64,000 nt of DNA from Verrucomicrobiota bacterium (GCA_021325145.1 JAJPHR010000077.1:1-64000), one strand, 5' to 3'; shown: positions 1 to 9,380, numbered from the stretch's first letter. The notes: a model not told the origin generated them from the letters alone. Made by a program: numbers and translations.

Positions 1-575
1 AAAAGGTAGAACCCACGAACTTCGGACTTTGGACCTTGGACCTTGGACTTCTCGGCATATCGTCCATAGGCTCCCAGGGCCAGGAACCAGAAAAAGGCGC
101 TTAGGACATCCTTGCGCTCGGACACCCAGGCGACTGATTCCACGTGCAGCGGGTGCCAGGCAAAGAGCGCCGCCACCAGCGCGCTGCGCCAGAGCGCGCC
201 CGTGAGCCGGCGCAGGACGCCGAATAGCAAAAGCGTGTTGGCCACGTGCAGCAGCAGGCTGCTGAAGTGATGGCCCCCCGGGCTCAGCCCATACACCTGG
301 CAATCGGCCATGTGCGAAATCCAGGTCAGCGGATGCCAGTTGCCAGTGTGCCGGGTGACAAACGCCCAGCTTATGCCCTCCGCCGTCAATCCCCGCTCTA
401 CGTGCGGATTGTGAGTGACGTAGTCCGGATCATCGTAGCTGATGAAATCGCACCTGAATAAAGGCGAGTACGCCAGCAGCGTGCCGAGCACGAGGCCCAG
501 GCAGCTTAGCCAAACCACACGCCGGTTCTGCGCCGAACTTCCATTCACGATTGCAGGTCCATTGCCGTTTTTCAA
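1..575 (-). CDS. PMT/TMTC-like TPR membrane protein, N-terminal part (runs off window)
   Basis: Reverse-strand reading frame that is open from an in-frame stop near 584 to the left edge of the window. The translation shows a hydrophobic N-terminal segment (LVLGTLLAYSPLF), then FISYDDPDYV, NWHPLTWISHM and AWHPLHVESVAWVSERKDV, which are hallmarks of the bacterial relatives of TMTC/PMT-type membrane glycosyltransferases that carry C-terminal TPRs. No ATG fits. TTG at 575 and GTG at 548 are the two possible starts, and neither has a good ribosome binding site. The visible 3' part reads through a repeat-like stretch (KVQGPKSEV) at about 17-57 that resembles a dispersed repeat, so the frame may be interrupted just outside the window. 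The exact substrate cannot be given. Confidence 0.72.
   Translation of the reverse strand, partial: MKNGNGPAIVNGSSAQNRRVVWLSCLGLVLGTLLAYSPLFRCDFISYDDPDYVTHNPHVERGLTAEGISWAFVTRHTGNWHPLTWISHMADCQVYGLSPGGHHFSSLLLHVANTLLLFGVLRRLTGALWRSALVAALFAWHPLHVESVAWVSERKDVLSAFFWFLALGAYGRYAEKSKVQGPKSEVRGFYL
17..57. repeat. GGACCTTGGACTT-type short tandem repeat
   Basis: GGACTTTGGACCTTGGACCTTGGACTT is made of consecutive 7-mers of the type GGACYTT. A shorter version (GGACCTTGGATTTTAGACCTT) occurs at about 1739-1760, next to the end of the sensor kinase gene. This kind of repeat tends to sit at gene ends and can be read as KVQGPKS-type peptides; here it lies inside an open frame. Confidence 0.5.
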
Positions 576-614
576 TTTGGATCATAAGCGAGAACAACCG
601 GCGGTTCACGCTCC

Positions 615-650
615 AAAAACAAAAAAGGCACCCTTGCGGATGCCTTTGTA
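615..650 (-). terminator. Rho-independent terminator of the pseudopilin gene
   Basis: On the reverse strand an AAAGGCA/TGCCTTT stem with a small loop is followed by a run of T residues. It starts about 25 nt after the stop codon at 676, so it fits the pseudopilin gene. Confidence 0.8.
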
Positions 651-675
651 AGTTTGCGACTAAAGCGGTCTGGGC

Positions 676-1470
676 TTATGGGAACATGAGCACGTTGCCG
701 CTGGTGCCCAATGGGTCGCCGGAAGAGCGGAACTGATCGCGCAAGCGCGAGCTGCTCAACTGCTGCACGCTGCCGTCCGCCAGCGTGACGTTCCCGTTCT
801 TGGTGTGCAGTTTGTCCGTCCAACCCGGAGCGACTGCCGTACCTTGAATGTTCGTGCCGAAAGTCACGACGGAACCCGGGTCATTGGCGTTATAGGAGGA
901 GGGAATGCTCGTTGAATCGCCCCATCCCGAATGGTCGGTGGGGTTGCCTTGGGCGCCGCTGTTGCCGCTCCCGTAGATATTGCGATCGCCCGCCAGGATC
1001 ATGGAAGGCTGGGTTTCGTCCGCATCGCGGCCAACAAAGAAGGAAACGCGCGTGCTGCTCTGGAAGTCATAGCCGGTTGACACACTCAGGAAGTTCGTGG
1101 CGGCGCCTCGTTCGTCAGCCGGGCAAACCAGCACTTTTGGCGTGTTCAACTCGTTCGACATGCACTGATAAATCTCGTAGATATACTGCGGGTTGAAGGT
1201 GGAGACCGAAAAGCCGGCACCATTATGGAACGGGCCGCCGGCGCTGAAAGCGACCTGGATCGGAAACCGGTCCTGGTTGTCCCCCGACCAAATGCGGTAG
1301 GCCAAACCGACCTGCTTCAAGTTGTTCGTGCAGTTGATGCGCACGGCTTTGGCTTTGGCCTTGGCCAGCGCTGGCAACAATAGCCCCGCCAGAATGGCGA
1401 TGATGGCGATAACGACTAACAACTCGATTAGAGTGAAAGCCCCCAGTTTGAATCTGCGTGTGTTCTTCAT
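676..1470 (-). CDS. Type II secretion/type IV-like pseudopilin (prepilin N-methylation domain)
   Basis: 264 residues. The start [20 protein letters not shown] gives a basic leader, a prepilin peptidase site (GA before FTLIELL) with Phe and the conserved Glu at mature position 5, and then one hydrophobic helix ([18 protein letters not shown]). The C-terminal part ends with [12 protein letters not shown], the DG-box-like tail found in the large pseudopilin families of Verrucomicrobia and Planctomycetes. Upstream in-frame starts exist at 1533, but they would push the leader too far inside. The gene stands alone with its own terminator. Its likely place is the periplasmic pseudopilus or the cell surface; individual roles of these abundant paralogues are generally unknown. 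Confidence 0.9.
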   Translation of the reverse strand: MKNTRRFKLGAFTLIELLVVIAIIAILAGLLLPALAKAKAKAVRINCTNNLKQVGLAYRIWSGDNQDRFPIQVAFSAGGPFHNGAGFSVSTFNPQYIYEIYQCMSNELNTPKVLVCPADERGAATNFLSVSTGYDFQSSTRVSFFVGRDADETQPSMILAGDRNIYGSGNSGAQGNPTDHSGWGDSTSIPSSYNANDPGSVVTFGTNIQGTAVAPGWTDKLHTKNGNVTLADGSVQQLSSSRLRDQFRSSGDPLGTSGNVLMFP

Positions 1471-1759
1471 GTGTTTTTTCGTTTGTTTGGGTAAACAGTT
1501 CGCGAATCTTATGTTAATCATTCCCGCTGTCAACCGGATTTGCAGATTTTCTCAGCACTCACGGTGCCACGCCCTCTCGCATGCAAAAACCCCAATGTTT
1601 TCAACAATCTCGTTTTCAAAGTGGTGAAATTTTCACGCGTTTTGCGTGGAAATAACGCGCCTCTTTCAAGGAAAAAGCCGCGATTGCAGGGCAAAAAACC
1701 GTTCGCGCTCGCCCCTCGTCCTCGTCCCAGACGGATTTTGGACCTTGGATTTTAGACCT

Positions 1760-4747
1760 TCATTCTGCCGGCCAAGGCAATTCCAGCGTAACCTTCGTCC
1801 CCGCTCCCGGCCGGCTTTCGATCCGGAAGTCGCCGCCGATTTCGGCCATCCGCTGCCGCATGTTGCGCAAGCCATCCGCCCACGAATTCTCCGGGGGCTG
1901 TTCAAAACCGCAGCCGTTGTCTTCAATCGCAATACGCAACGCCGGCCCGGTCACATCCGCGCGCAACCACACCTCGCTGGCCTGGGCATGTTTGACGATG
2001 TTATGCAGCGCTTCCTTGATCACGAGGAACAGATTGTGCCGCACCTCGGTGGAAACCGTGCGCGCCGGCGGGTTCTCCGGCAAATCGAGCCGGCAGCGAA
2101 TCCCCGGCGCGCGCAAAAAGTCCAGGCTGGACTGGCCCACGTAATCGATCAGGTGCGCGAGCGTGTCGTTGCGCGGGTTCACGGCCCAGACGATTTCATC
2201 CAGTGACTTGATCACCTGCCGCGCGGTCCCGGAGATTTTCTGGACATGTTCGCCCGCCTTTTCCGGGACGGTCATATCCTGACGCGCCAACTCGCTGAGC
2301 AGCGCGATTTGCGTCAGGCTCGCGCCCAGGTCATCGTGCATGTCCTTCGCGATACGCGCGCGCTCCTTGTGCAACGCCGCTTGCTGTTCGAGCGACCGCA
2401 ACTGTTCGCGCAGCCGGCGGAAGGACACGTAACGAACCGCGGCCACCAGGCTGAAGCTGAAGCCCGCCACCACCACGCTGCGGAACCACCACGTTTGCCA
2501 GAAAAACGGACGCACCTCGAAATCCAGTCCCGCGCCCGTTTCATTCCAAATCCCTGTGTTATTGCACGCCTGCACCTGGAACCGGTACTGCCCCGCGGGC
2601 AACCGCTGGTAACTGGCGCTGCGCCGCGGACCGGCCTCCACCCAATCATCCTCCGCTCCCGTGAGCCGGTAGCGAAAGTGCACGTTCTCCGGCGCGACAA
2701 AACTCAACGCGGTATAATCAAAATCCACTTTGCGATGTCTTGGGGAGAGTTCGAACAGCGCTTTCTGCGCGCCCTCATCCGTGCCCGGGCTTGCGATTGC
2801 CTGCCCGTCCACCATCATGTCCTCGATCACAACCTGCGGCGGCAAGAGATTGTCCCGCACGTTCCTCACCTGCACCACCGCCAGTCCCGTGCGCGTTAAA
2901 AACCAGATTCGCCCATCCCGGCTCCGCATCGCGCCCGGCGAGTAGCCATAATTCGCCTGCAAACTGGTCAAACCCTCGTCCCGGCCGTAGATGATCGACC
3001 GCACGCGCGTCGCGCGGCCCGTGATCACATCCTCCAATTCCGCCCGCGCAACTTCGAAAATGCCACGATTGCCGGCCAGCCAAAACGCGCCGCGATCATC
3101 CTCGACGATCTGCGAGATGTGCCCGTCCAAAAGCCCATGACCCGTCGTGATTCGAAAATAGTGCCCATCCTTCCAATGCCCCAGCCCGGCGCCGCCGTAA
3201 CCAATCCAAACACTCCCATCGGAAGTCGCCTGCAAACAGCGGATCGGCGGCACCGGCGACACCGCGCCCGGAGTTTCATCCCGCATTTGTTCCCCTTTCC
3301 ATCGCAGGAGCAACCCATCGACCGTACCCAGCCAAATGTCCCCGGCGGCGTCTTCCACCATGGCCCGCACCGGCCGGGTGGCGGTGGGCAATTCAAACGA
3401 GCGCAACTCGCCGTTCCGCAACCGTTGCACCGCCGGATGACTGTCGAGCCCAATCCACAAATCACCTGACTTGCTCAACAACAAGGCCCGGACATTATCG
3501 CTTGCGAGTCCGTCCTGCCGGGCAAGCGTGGTGAACCGTCCCTTTTGCCAGTGATACAAGCCGCGATTGTGCGTGCCGATCCACACACCGCCTTCCTGGT
3601 CGGCCACCAGGCACGTGGCCGCTCCGCCCGGCCAACCGGTATTCCCGGAAAACGCCGTCCAGGCTCCGCCCTGCCAGCGCGCCAGCACGCCATCCTGCGT
3701 CGTGGCCCAGAAGCCACCGGTGGTGTCTTCGCAAATCGAGATCACAGATTCAAACGGCAGCCCCGATTCGATCCCCTGCAACTCCAGCACACGCGGACGC
3801 AACCGGTCCAACCCGCCGCCGCCAGTGCCCACCCAAAGATCCCCTTCGCGATCTTCGGTGAGGCTTTGGATTTCCAGATGCGAGGTCTTTACGTTCTCGA
3901 AGTTCCCGTTCTCATAACGGTACAACCCGCTTGTGGACGTGCCGATCCACAACGCCCCGGAATCATCCTCCATCAGTGCGGTCGGCGTCGCCCCCGCCCG
4001 TTCTGGCACGATTTGGCCAATCTCCGTGTACTTGACCCCTTCCTGAAACTTATAGACCCGCATCCCCGCGCAAATCCATACGCCGCCGCCGCGGGCCGGC
4101 GCGATGCGCATATTCGACGAGGGCAGCGTCAGCAAACTCCGGAACCGGCCTTCGCGGAACACGCCCACGCGTCCGGCTTGCGCGAACCATAGCTGCCCAT
4201 CTGCGTCCCTGGTCAGGGCGCAGGTGCCGCTCCCAGGCAATCCATCCCCCGCGCCGAAAACCGACACCTCGCCTTCCGCGATGCGGCAAACCGAATGGTT
4301 GTAAAACGAAATCCAAACCGCATGCTCGCGATCCTCCTCCATGTCCACAGGCTGGGAATTGGGCACACCCTGCGAGACCACCACGGCGTTCGTCGCTCCC
4401 TGCGCGATCCTCGCCACCAATCCGCCATCCATCGCCAGCCAGATGTCCTGCTGCGCCAGCAGCAACGCGCGGATAATCGAACTCCTTCGTCCCGGAAGTT
4501 TTGGCACCGCGATCGACCGGAAACGCACTCCGTCGAATCGAACGACGCCGTTTTCGGTTGCCACCCAAAGATAACCATTGGGCGTCTGCGCCACTCCGGA
4601 GACGATGTTCCCCGGCAACCCGTCGTCCGACTGCCAGGTCCGCGCCAGCCAGGCGGAATTCGTCGCCGCCACATCCGCGCGGGCGGACAGCGCCATCATC
4701 CCCGCCAGCAGACTCGCGCGCGCCAGACAAATCACCGTATTGGGCAC
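1760..4747 (-). CDS. Two-component propeller sensor histidine kinase (NarL/HisKA_3 type)
   Basis: 995 residues. After a signal peptide (cleavage near ALSARA), repeats with the pattern GLWIGT/GDLWVGT form two-component regulator propellers to about residue 640. A Y_Y_Y-like domain follows (FRYRLTGAEDDWVE, QYRFQVQACN). One membrane helix (WWFRSVVVAGFSFSLVAAV) comes next, then a HisKA_3 dimerisation motif with the phospho-accepting His (AKDMHDDLGASLTQI) and a HATPase_c domain (IKEALHNIVKHA, EDNGCGFE, GLRNMRQRM). It senses a periplasmic ligand and should phosphorylate a NarL/FixJ response regulator. No regulator is adjacent; the nearest is at 44.2-44.8 kb, so this is an orphan kinase. It diverges from the gene at 4967, and the spacer carries a long hairpin repeat. 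Confidence 0.93.
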   Translation of the reverse strand: MPNTVICLARASLLAGMMALSARADVAATNSAWLARTWQSDDGLPGNIVSGVAQTPNGYLWVATENGVVRFDGVRFRSIAVPKLPGRRSSIIRALLLAQQDIWLAMDGGLVARIAQGATNAVVVSQGVPNSQPVDMEEDREHAVWISFYNHSVCRIAEGEVSVFGAGDGLPGSGTCALTRDADGQLWFAQAGRVGVFREGRFRSLLTLPSSNMRIAPARGGGVWICAGMRVYKFQEGVKYTEIGQIVPERAGATPTALMEDDSGALWIGTSTSGLYRYENGNFENVKTSHLEIQSLTEDREGDLWVGTGGGGLDRLRPRVLELQGIESGLPFESVISICEDTTGGFWATTQDGVLARWQGGAWTAFSGNTGWPGGAATCLVADQEGGVWIGTHNRGLYHWQKGRFTTLARQDGLASDNVRALLLSKSGDLWIGLDSHPAVQRLRNGELRSFELPTATRPVRAMVEDAAGDIWLGTVDGLLLRWKGEQMRDETPGAVSPVPPIRCLQATSDGSVWIGYGGAGLGHWKDGHYFRITTGHGLLDGHISQIVEDDRGAFWLAGNRGIFEVARAELEDVITGRATRVRSIIYGRDEGLTSLQANYGYSPGAMRSRDGRIWFLTRTGLAVVQVRNVRDNLLPPQVVIEDMMVDGQAIASPGTDEGAQKALFELSPRHRKVDFDYTALSFVAPENVHFRYRLTGAEDDWVEAGPRRSASYQRLPAGQYRFQVQACNNTGIWNETGAGLDFEVRPFFWQTWWFRSVVVAGFSFSLVAAVRYVSFRRLREQLRSLEQQAALHKERARIAKDMHDDLGASLTQIALLSELARQDMTVPEKAGEHVQKISGTARQVIKSLDEIVWAVNPRNDTLAHLIDYVGQSSLDFLRAPGIRCRLDLPENPPARTVSTEVRHNLFLVIKEALHNIVKHAQASEVWLRADVTGPALRIAIEDNGCGFEQPPENSWADGLRNMRQRMAEIGGDFRIESRPGAGTKVTLELPWPAE

Positions 4748-4810
4748 CCGCCCATTTTAGCCGCTCGACGCAGTGTGGCAAGATGCGAACCCATTATTCG
4801 ACAACCCCCT

Positions 4811-4885
4811 ATCGTGCTCGTGCTCGTCCTCGTCCTCGTCCTCGGCTGTTCGAATTCCGAGGACGAGGACGACGACGAGCACGAT
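4811..4885. repeat. 75-nt near-perfect palindromic hairpin, CTCGTC-rich
   Basis: The left arm (ATCGTGCTCGTGCTCGTCC and onward) and the right arm (ending GACGACGAGCACGAT) are reverse complements except for one extra 6-nt unit. The apex is GGCTGTTCGAATTCC, which contains the palindrome TTCGAA. The arms are made of iterated CTCGTC/GACGAG hexamers. It lies between two divergent genes, so it is not a terminator. A degenerate half (CGCTCGCCCCTCGTCCTCGTCC) is seen at about 1697-1719. Confidence 0.85.
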
Positions 4886-4966
4886 AAGAGTCGTACAATC
4901 CACATGCGATCCAACCGGGAAACATCTTCTTGAGCCGACCATCTCCCCATCCTACAATTGTCTCAC

Positions 4967-6094
4967 ATGAAGGCCTGTTCCTATTGCGGAAAGCCAAATG
5001 CCGACGAGCAAGTGTTTTGCACCGGCTGCGGGACGCAATTTGTAACTGAGGAGACCCCCGAGGAAGCACCTTCCCAGTCGCGCTCAACGCCGAAGCTTTC
5101 CGAATCAAGCCCTAGCCCAATCCAAGACGCGGAACCACTCGACGTCTCAGCAATTGACATGGGATTTTCCATGGTGGAGGGGTTCTCGCGACCCAACTGG
5201 TCCGGCATCCGCAAGTGCATCGAGGAACTGTTCCCCGAAGCGAATCAACCGCAAGCCTGGCTGCAAATCGCCCGCCAGTGGCTCACCCAGCTCTGTGAAG
5301 ACCTGGGCGGAAATTATTTCTGCTACGAATCCGATCGCTTCCTGCTCTTGTCAGCCGAAACCGATGAGCACAGCCAGGCGATACTGCAAATCGCCGAACA
5401 AGCCCTGACCGGACTGCGGGAGCGATTGGGAAACGTCGCCTGGCAATGGCGCCACGGCAAGGCCGTGATTCTCGTCTTCAATGAGGAGGATGATTACTAC
5501 TCCTACATTTCGTTCTTTGGCGAAGATGGGCCTAACATCCTAAGCGGCGGAGCGTTCATCAAAAAAGACTACGCCCATCTGGCGCTGCCATTCAAATCCG
5601 TCTCGGTAACCAAGCTGGTGATCGTCCATGAACTGACGCATAATTGCCTGCGCCACCTCCCCATTCCGACCTGGCTCAATGAAGGCGTCTGTCGGCGAAT
5701 GGAAAGAGAGAACGTCCCGCGCCGAGGCAGCGTGGTTCTCGACCGCGAACTCGCTGGAGAGCATCACGCGTGGTGGAACGAAACCAACATTCAGGATTTC
5801 TGGGCGGGCCGCTCCTATTACAATCCGGGCGAGGCCAGCAAGCTCAGCTATAGTCTGGGCGAAATTCTGGTTGAAGTGCTTTCTGAAGATTGGGGCAGCT
5901 TCCTCGATTTCCTTGCTCATGCCGATTACCGTGATGCCGGCCAGGATGCCGCGCTGAAATTCCTCGGCCGCTCGCTGGGGGACGCCGTGGCCGGCTTTCT
6001 CGGCCCGGGCGAATGGCGGCCGAACCGAAAGGCGATTGCAGAACGGATGGTCGCCCAGAAAGACAAATCGGCATCGGAAGCTTCCCAAATGTGA
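4967..6094 (+). CDS. Zinc-ribbon protein with HExxH metallopeptidase-like domain
   Basis: 375 residues from ATG at 4967; a TTG three codons upstream is also possible. The N-terminus is a four-Cys zinc ribbon (CSYCGKPN, CTGCGTQF), followed by a low-complexity Pro/Ser linker to about residue 55. The C-terminal half contains IVHELTHNCLRHLPIPTWLN, an HExxH zinc site with a downstream TWLNEG motif. This is the arrangement of the gluzincin (MA clan) proteases with an E in WLNEG as the third ligand. There is no signal peptide, so it is probably cytoplasmic. The exact family is not recognised; the protease call rests on the motif only. It is divergent from the propeller kinase gene. Confidence 0.8.
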   Translation: MKACSYCGKPNADEQVFCTGCGTQFVTEETPEEAPSQSRSTPKLSESSPSPIQDAEPLDVSAIDMGFSMVEGFSRPNWSGIRKCIEELFPEANQPQAWLQIARQWLTQLCEDLGGNYFCYESDRFLLLSAETDEHSQAILQIAEQALTGLRERLGNVAWQWRHGKAVILVFNEEDDYYSYISFFGEDGPNILSGGAFIKKDYAHLALPFKSVSVTKLVIVHELTHNCLRHLPIPTWLNEGVCRRMERENVPRRGSVVLDRELAGEHHAWWNETNIQDFWAGRSYYNPGEASKLSYSLGEILVEVLSEDWGSFLDFLAHADYRDAGQDAALKFLGRSLGDAVAGFLGPGEWRPNRKAIAERMVAQKDKSASEASQM

Positions 6095-6124
6095 GACAAT
6101 CCAGGCCGTCGCACCCTTCTCCTT

Positions 6125-6157
6125 TACGCAAAGACGCAAAGTCGCGGAGACGCAAAG
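6125..6157. repeat. ACGCAAAG short tandem repeat
   Basis: ACGCAAAG occurs three times, with TCGCGGAG as a degenerate unit, in the 97-bp gap between two convergent genes. It is a simple dispersed repeat; no function is visible. Confidence 0.6.
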
Positions 6158-6191
6158 AAGAACCTGATTTCTGTGTTTCAGATCTCGCTCG

Positions 6192-7457
6192 TTAGTGGCG
6201 CAAGCGATAGAATTTCCGCGTGCCCGAGAGCGGAGCGACGTACGGCGAAGTGACCGCGCCGACATCAGTCCACGGACCAGTCACATCCGGCGCGGATTGC
6301 AAAACGCCGGCCACCGGCGACCAGCTAACAGTCACACTAGTCCCGCTGACGCTGACCGTTAAAACAGGAGGAGTGGGAGTGACGACCTTCACGAGTTGGA
6401 GCCCGTTGAAATCGCCCTCGCCCGTTTGATGTGTGATCGAGTTGGAAACCGCGCCAAACGTGCCGGTGATAGTGCCGTTGGGGCTGGGCGTCACATTATC
6501 CAGTTCAACGTAGGTGCGTCCCTCAGTAAACACGTTAAGCGGGCCTGGGCCGCCGGGGTTAGTGGTATAGTTGGTCCCATTGTGCGGGATGCCGCTGTTA
6601 AACGTAAACGACGCGCCACGGTTGCCGTCAAAGTTTGCTCCAAAGAGGAACAGTTTATAGCTGCCCGGTGGAACGTTGGAGAGGGTGATGCTGCCCACGG
6701 GATTGTCGCCGTTCACCACCGCCGCGTAGCCCAGGACCAGTGAAGGACAGTTGCCGCAGGTGTTGGGATAAGGAGGCCCAAAAGCGGCAGCACCGGGACC
6801 ATACGCGAGGTTGCCATTATCGAATCCGTAAACAACTGTCAGCGTGACAGGCACCAGGGTTCCGTCGGAAGCGGCCTGGGGAATCTGGGTCGAATCAAAG
6901 GCCGGAGGAACGTCATCGAGTCCGGGGCCGAATTGGCCGAACCCATTCCAATTGGTATTGGCAGGGGCATCCGCGTAGGCGCCAAGGCCGCTATAAACTG
7001 CATTCACGCCGTTTGCATTGGTGCCGTCGTAGTAGGCGTCATTGGCCGCGTCCATGAAGTTGACCGCGAACGTCGAATTCGGGGAATTCGCGTTGGTGCC
7101 GGTCACCGTGGCGGTAAGGCTGTTCGTGCCGCCGAAGGCATTGCTGATCACTAAATTATAGGTGTGAGTCCCGGTTGGTGGCAGGAAGGTGTAGCTCGAA
7201 TTGGTCGCGCCGGCGATGCTTCCACCGTCACGATTCCATTGGAGCATGAGAGGAGGACTTCCAGTGACGATGACCGAATAAGTCAGCGGCACGTTGGTCC
7301 AAGCGCTGATGGACAGCAACTGGGAATTTGGCAGCGTCGTTCCCGTTGAAAGGGTGAGGTCCTGGGTGATAATTGGGGAATCGGCGCGGACCGTTCGCCC
7401 TGCGCTCAAAAGCAGGAAGGTGGCCGCGAAGCCGGAGAGGAGCTTTCTGATTTGCAT
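6192..7457 (-). CDS. Secreted Ig-like domain protein with FYRLR C-terminus
   Basis: 421 residues with a signal peptide (LLSGFAATFLLLSAGRTVRA). Residues around 60-120 form an Ig-like fold segment (LMLQWNRDGGSIAGATNSSY, TYNLVISNAFGG). The middle part (about 130-330) shares NWNGFG, GSITLSNVPPGSYKLFLFGA and HNGTNY motifs with the protein at 9381-13442, so the two are paralogous over this domain. The C-terminus is a short beta-rich unit ending GTRKFYRLRH. Function unknown; probably exported and surface-associated. It converges on the zinc-ribbon gene. Confidence 0.85.
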   Translation of the reverse strand: MQIRKLLSGFAATFLLLSAGRTVRADSPIITQDLTLSTGTTLPNSQLLSISAWTNVPLTYSVIVTGSPPLMLQWNRDGGSIAGATNSSYTFLPPTGTHTYNLVISNAFGGTNSLTATVTGTNANSPNSTFAVNFMDAANDAYYDGTNANGVNAVYSGLGAYADAPANTNWNGFGQFGPGLDDVPPAFDSTQIPQAASDGTLVPVTLTVVYGFDNGNLAYGPGAAAFGPPYPNTCGNCPSLVLGYAAVVNGDNPVGSITLSNVPPGSYKLFLFGANFDGNRGASFTFNSGIPHNGTNYTTNPGGPGPLNVFTEGRTYVELDNVTPSPNGTITGTFGAVSNSITHQTGEGDFNGLQLVKVVTPTPPVLTVSVSGTSVTVSWSPVAGVLQSAPDVTGPWTDVGAVTSPYVAPLSGTRKFYRLRH

Positions 7458-7674
7458 GGGAAACGCGTTTACAGCAGGGGTTGGCGCTAGCGTTCAGGCG
7501 AAAGACAGCCGCTGATTGACAATGAACCAACACCGCACAGCGGCAGTTGCAAATTCGAACGCATGGCTGGAACCTACCAAAAGGAGAGCGGCAGCGAAAG
7601 GGAAGTTTTTTGGGCTCCTCGTGGATTTCCGTTGTGAGTGAAATTGCGGCTGCTTATGCTGATAGCTGCAATTT

Positions 7675-9225
7675 ATGAAACCGCTGCGGCTCACTTCAGA
7701 CGGAGCGTTGAGACGCATGTGTCAGAGCGCTGTGGACTCATGGCACCGGCGCGACTACCACGAATACTTCGCCATCATGGAACGGGCGAGCCGGCTTGAT
7801 CCCGCCAATTACCGCCTGCTCATTGATCTGGGGGCGGCTTATGGAGCGCGGTACGATTACGCCGGCGCGGAAAGGTGTTTCGACAAAGCCGCGCGCCTCG
7901 CTCCGCATGACCCGAATGTGCTCGTAATGGCCGGGGCCCATTGCCGCGCGTTTAACCGTTACGAAATGGCGCGCCAGTATTTCGAGCGGGCCATCGCCCA
8001 GCCCAAGGCCGAACCGGCCACGTTTGTCAAATTGGCCGAGCTTTACGAACGGTTCCGGCTCCTGGATGAGGCTTCCGGCCTGGTCGATCAAGCCTTGCAT
8101 AGCGATCCCGATTGCGTCCTGGCGATCCTGGTGCGCGCGCGACTGGACCGCTTGAGCGGTCGCGCTGAGGAAGCGGAGAAGCGGCTCCGGCCGCTGCTCC
8201 AATTGTCCGACTCCGATAGTTGGTCAACGCGGGTCCGCGGCTGGTACGAGTTGGGCGCGGTGCTGGATGCACAGGGACGCTACGACGAAGCCATGGCGGC
8301 ATTCCTCGAGGCCAAAACCATGATCCTGCCGAACGGTGCGCAATACCTGGCCGCCGAAAAATCCGTTCACACGTGGCTGGCAAAGTCGCAAGAGGCCCTG
8401 CGCGCTGAAACATTGAATGGCTGGTTTGAGGCCCGCGCCGGCCTGGGGGCGCCCCGGCGGCTGGCATTGCTGGCCGGCCATCCGCGCTCGGGAACCACGC
8501 TGCTGGAACAAGTGCTGGATTCGCACCCTGGAGTCATGTCCGTGGAGGAAAGCAATATCTTCATGAGTGATGGTTACCTGCCGTTGCGCGGGCCTGGCCT
8601 CGAAACCGCCTTGATGTCCGTCGTGCTCGACGCGGCCTCGACGGATGGCCTGCGAACGTCGCGTGACAATTACTGGCGGTGCGTCGAAATGTTCAATCGC
8701 GGCGCGATTGGCGACCGGTTGCTGATTGACAAGAACCCTTCACTCACGTCGATGGCCCCCGCCTTTGCGCGAATATTCCCGGAAGCCAAACTCCTGGTGG
8801 CTTTGCGCGATCCGCGGGATGTTTGCCTGAGTTGCTTCATGCAGCCGCTGCCGCTGGGCCAGGTCAGCGCCATTTTTTTGTCGCTGGAAACCACCGTGCA
8901 GGAGTATGCGGCGGTCATGGGTATGTGGAAAGCCGCCGCGCCGTTGCTGCGAAATCCCGTCATGGAAGTGCGCTACGAGGATATCGTGGACGACTTGGAA
9001 GGCAACGCCCGGCGCGTGCTGCAGTTTCTCGACATGACCTGGGACTCCCGCGTGCTGCGGTTCGACGAACACGCCCGGCAAAAACTGGTCCGCTCGCCCA
9101 CCTACGCCGCAGTCGCCAAACCCGTGTCCAAGGGAGCGGTCGGCCGCTGGCGCAATTACCAGAAGCACCTCGAACCGTGGATGGAAACGCTGGCGCCGTT
9201 CATAAAGTCATTCGGCTACGATTGA
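7675..9225 (+). CDS. TPR-sulfotransferase fusion protein
   Basis: 516 residues. Residues about 20-230 are TPR units (DLGAAYGARYDYAGAERCFD, YELGAVLDAQGRYDEAM). The C-terminal half is a sulfotransferase domain: LLAGHPRSGTTLLEQVLDSH is the 5'-phosphosulfate loop and ALRDPRDVCLSCF the 3'-phosphate binding motif for PAPS, followed by YEDIVDDLEGNARRVLQFL, typical of the family. It should transfer a sulfuryl group from PAPS to an unknown protein or glycan acceptor. No signal peptide. The upstream gene is divergent; no operon partner. Confidence 0.92.
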   Translation: MKPLRLTSDGALRRMCQSAVDSWHRRDYHEYFAIMERASRLDPANYRLLIDLGAAYGARYDYAGAERCFDKAARLAPHDPNVLVMAGAHCRAFNRYEMARQYFERAIAQPKAEPATFVKLAELYERFRLLDEASGLVDQALHSDPDCVLAILVRARLDRLSGRAEEAEKRLRPLLQLSDSDSWSTRVRGWYELGAVLDAQGRYDEAMAAFLEAKTMILPNGAQYLAAEKSVHTWLAKSQEALRAETLNGWFEARAGLGAPRRLALLAGHPRSGTTLLEQVLDSHPGVMSVEESNIFMSDGYLPLRGPGLETALMSVVLDAASTDGLRTSRDNYWRCVEMFNRGAIGDRLLIDKNPSLTSMAPAFARIFPEAKLLVALRDPRDVCLSCFMQPLPLGQVSAIFLSLETTVQEYAAVMGMWKAAAPLLRNPVMEVRYEDIVDDLEGNARRVLQFLDMTWDSRVLRFDEHARQKLVRSPTYAAVAKPVSKGAVGRWRNYQKHLEPWMETLAPFIKSFGYD

Positions 9226-9262
9226 CACTGATTCCAGCTTGAAACTGCAAATGGCATAATAA

Positions 9263-9312
9263 GAGCCGTGCGCGCCGACGGCTGCCCGCCCCGCCGAAAT
9301 AGGTTCCAAGCC
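9263..9312. repeat. Degenerate copy of the REP-like element
   Basis: GCGCGCCGACGGCTGCCCGCC, then AATAGGTTCCAAGCC, matches one side of the elements at 30573-30656 and 49489-49578 (GCGCCGACGGCGGGCAG... GATAGGTTCTAAGCC). The outer inverted repeat is incomplete here, so this is a decayed copy. Confidence 0.65.
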
Positions 9313-9319
9313 GGAAAGC

Positions 9320-9347
9320 AAAAAGGGCCGGGATTGCTCCCGGCCCA
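9320..9347 (-). terminator. Rho-independent terminator of the LamG/Ig protein gene
   Basis: On the reverse strand GGGCCGGGA, loop GCAA, TCCCGGCCC is followed by TTTTTGC. It lies about 35 nt after the stop codon at 9381. On the forward strand there is no T run, so it serves the reverse-strand gene. Confidence 0.88.
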
Positions 9348-9380
9348 TGAAGGACTTGTTACCGTTACCGCTTACGTTTG

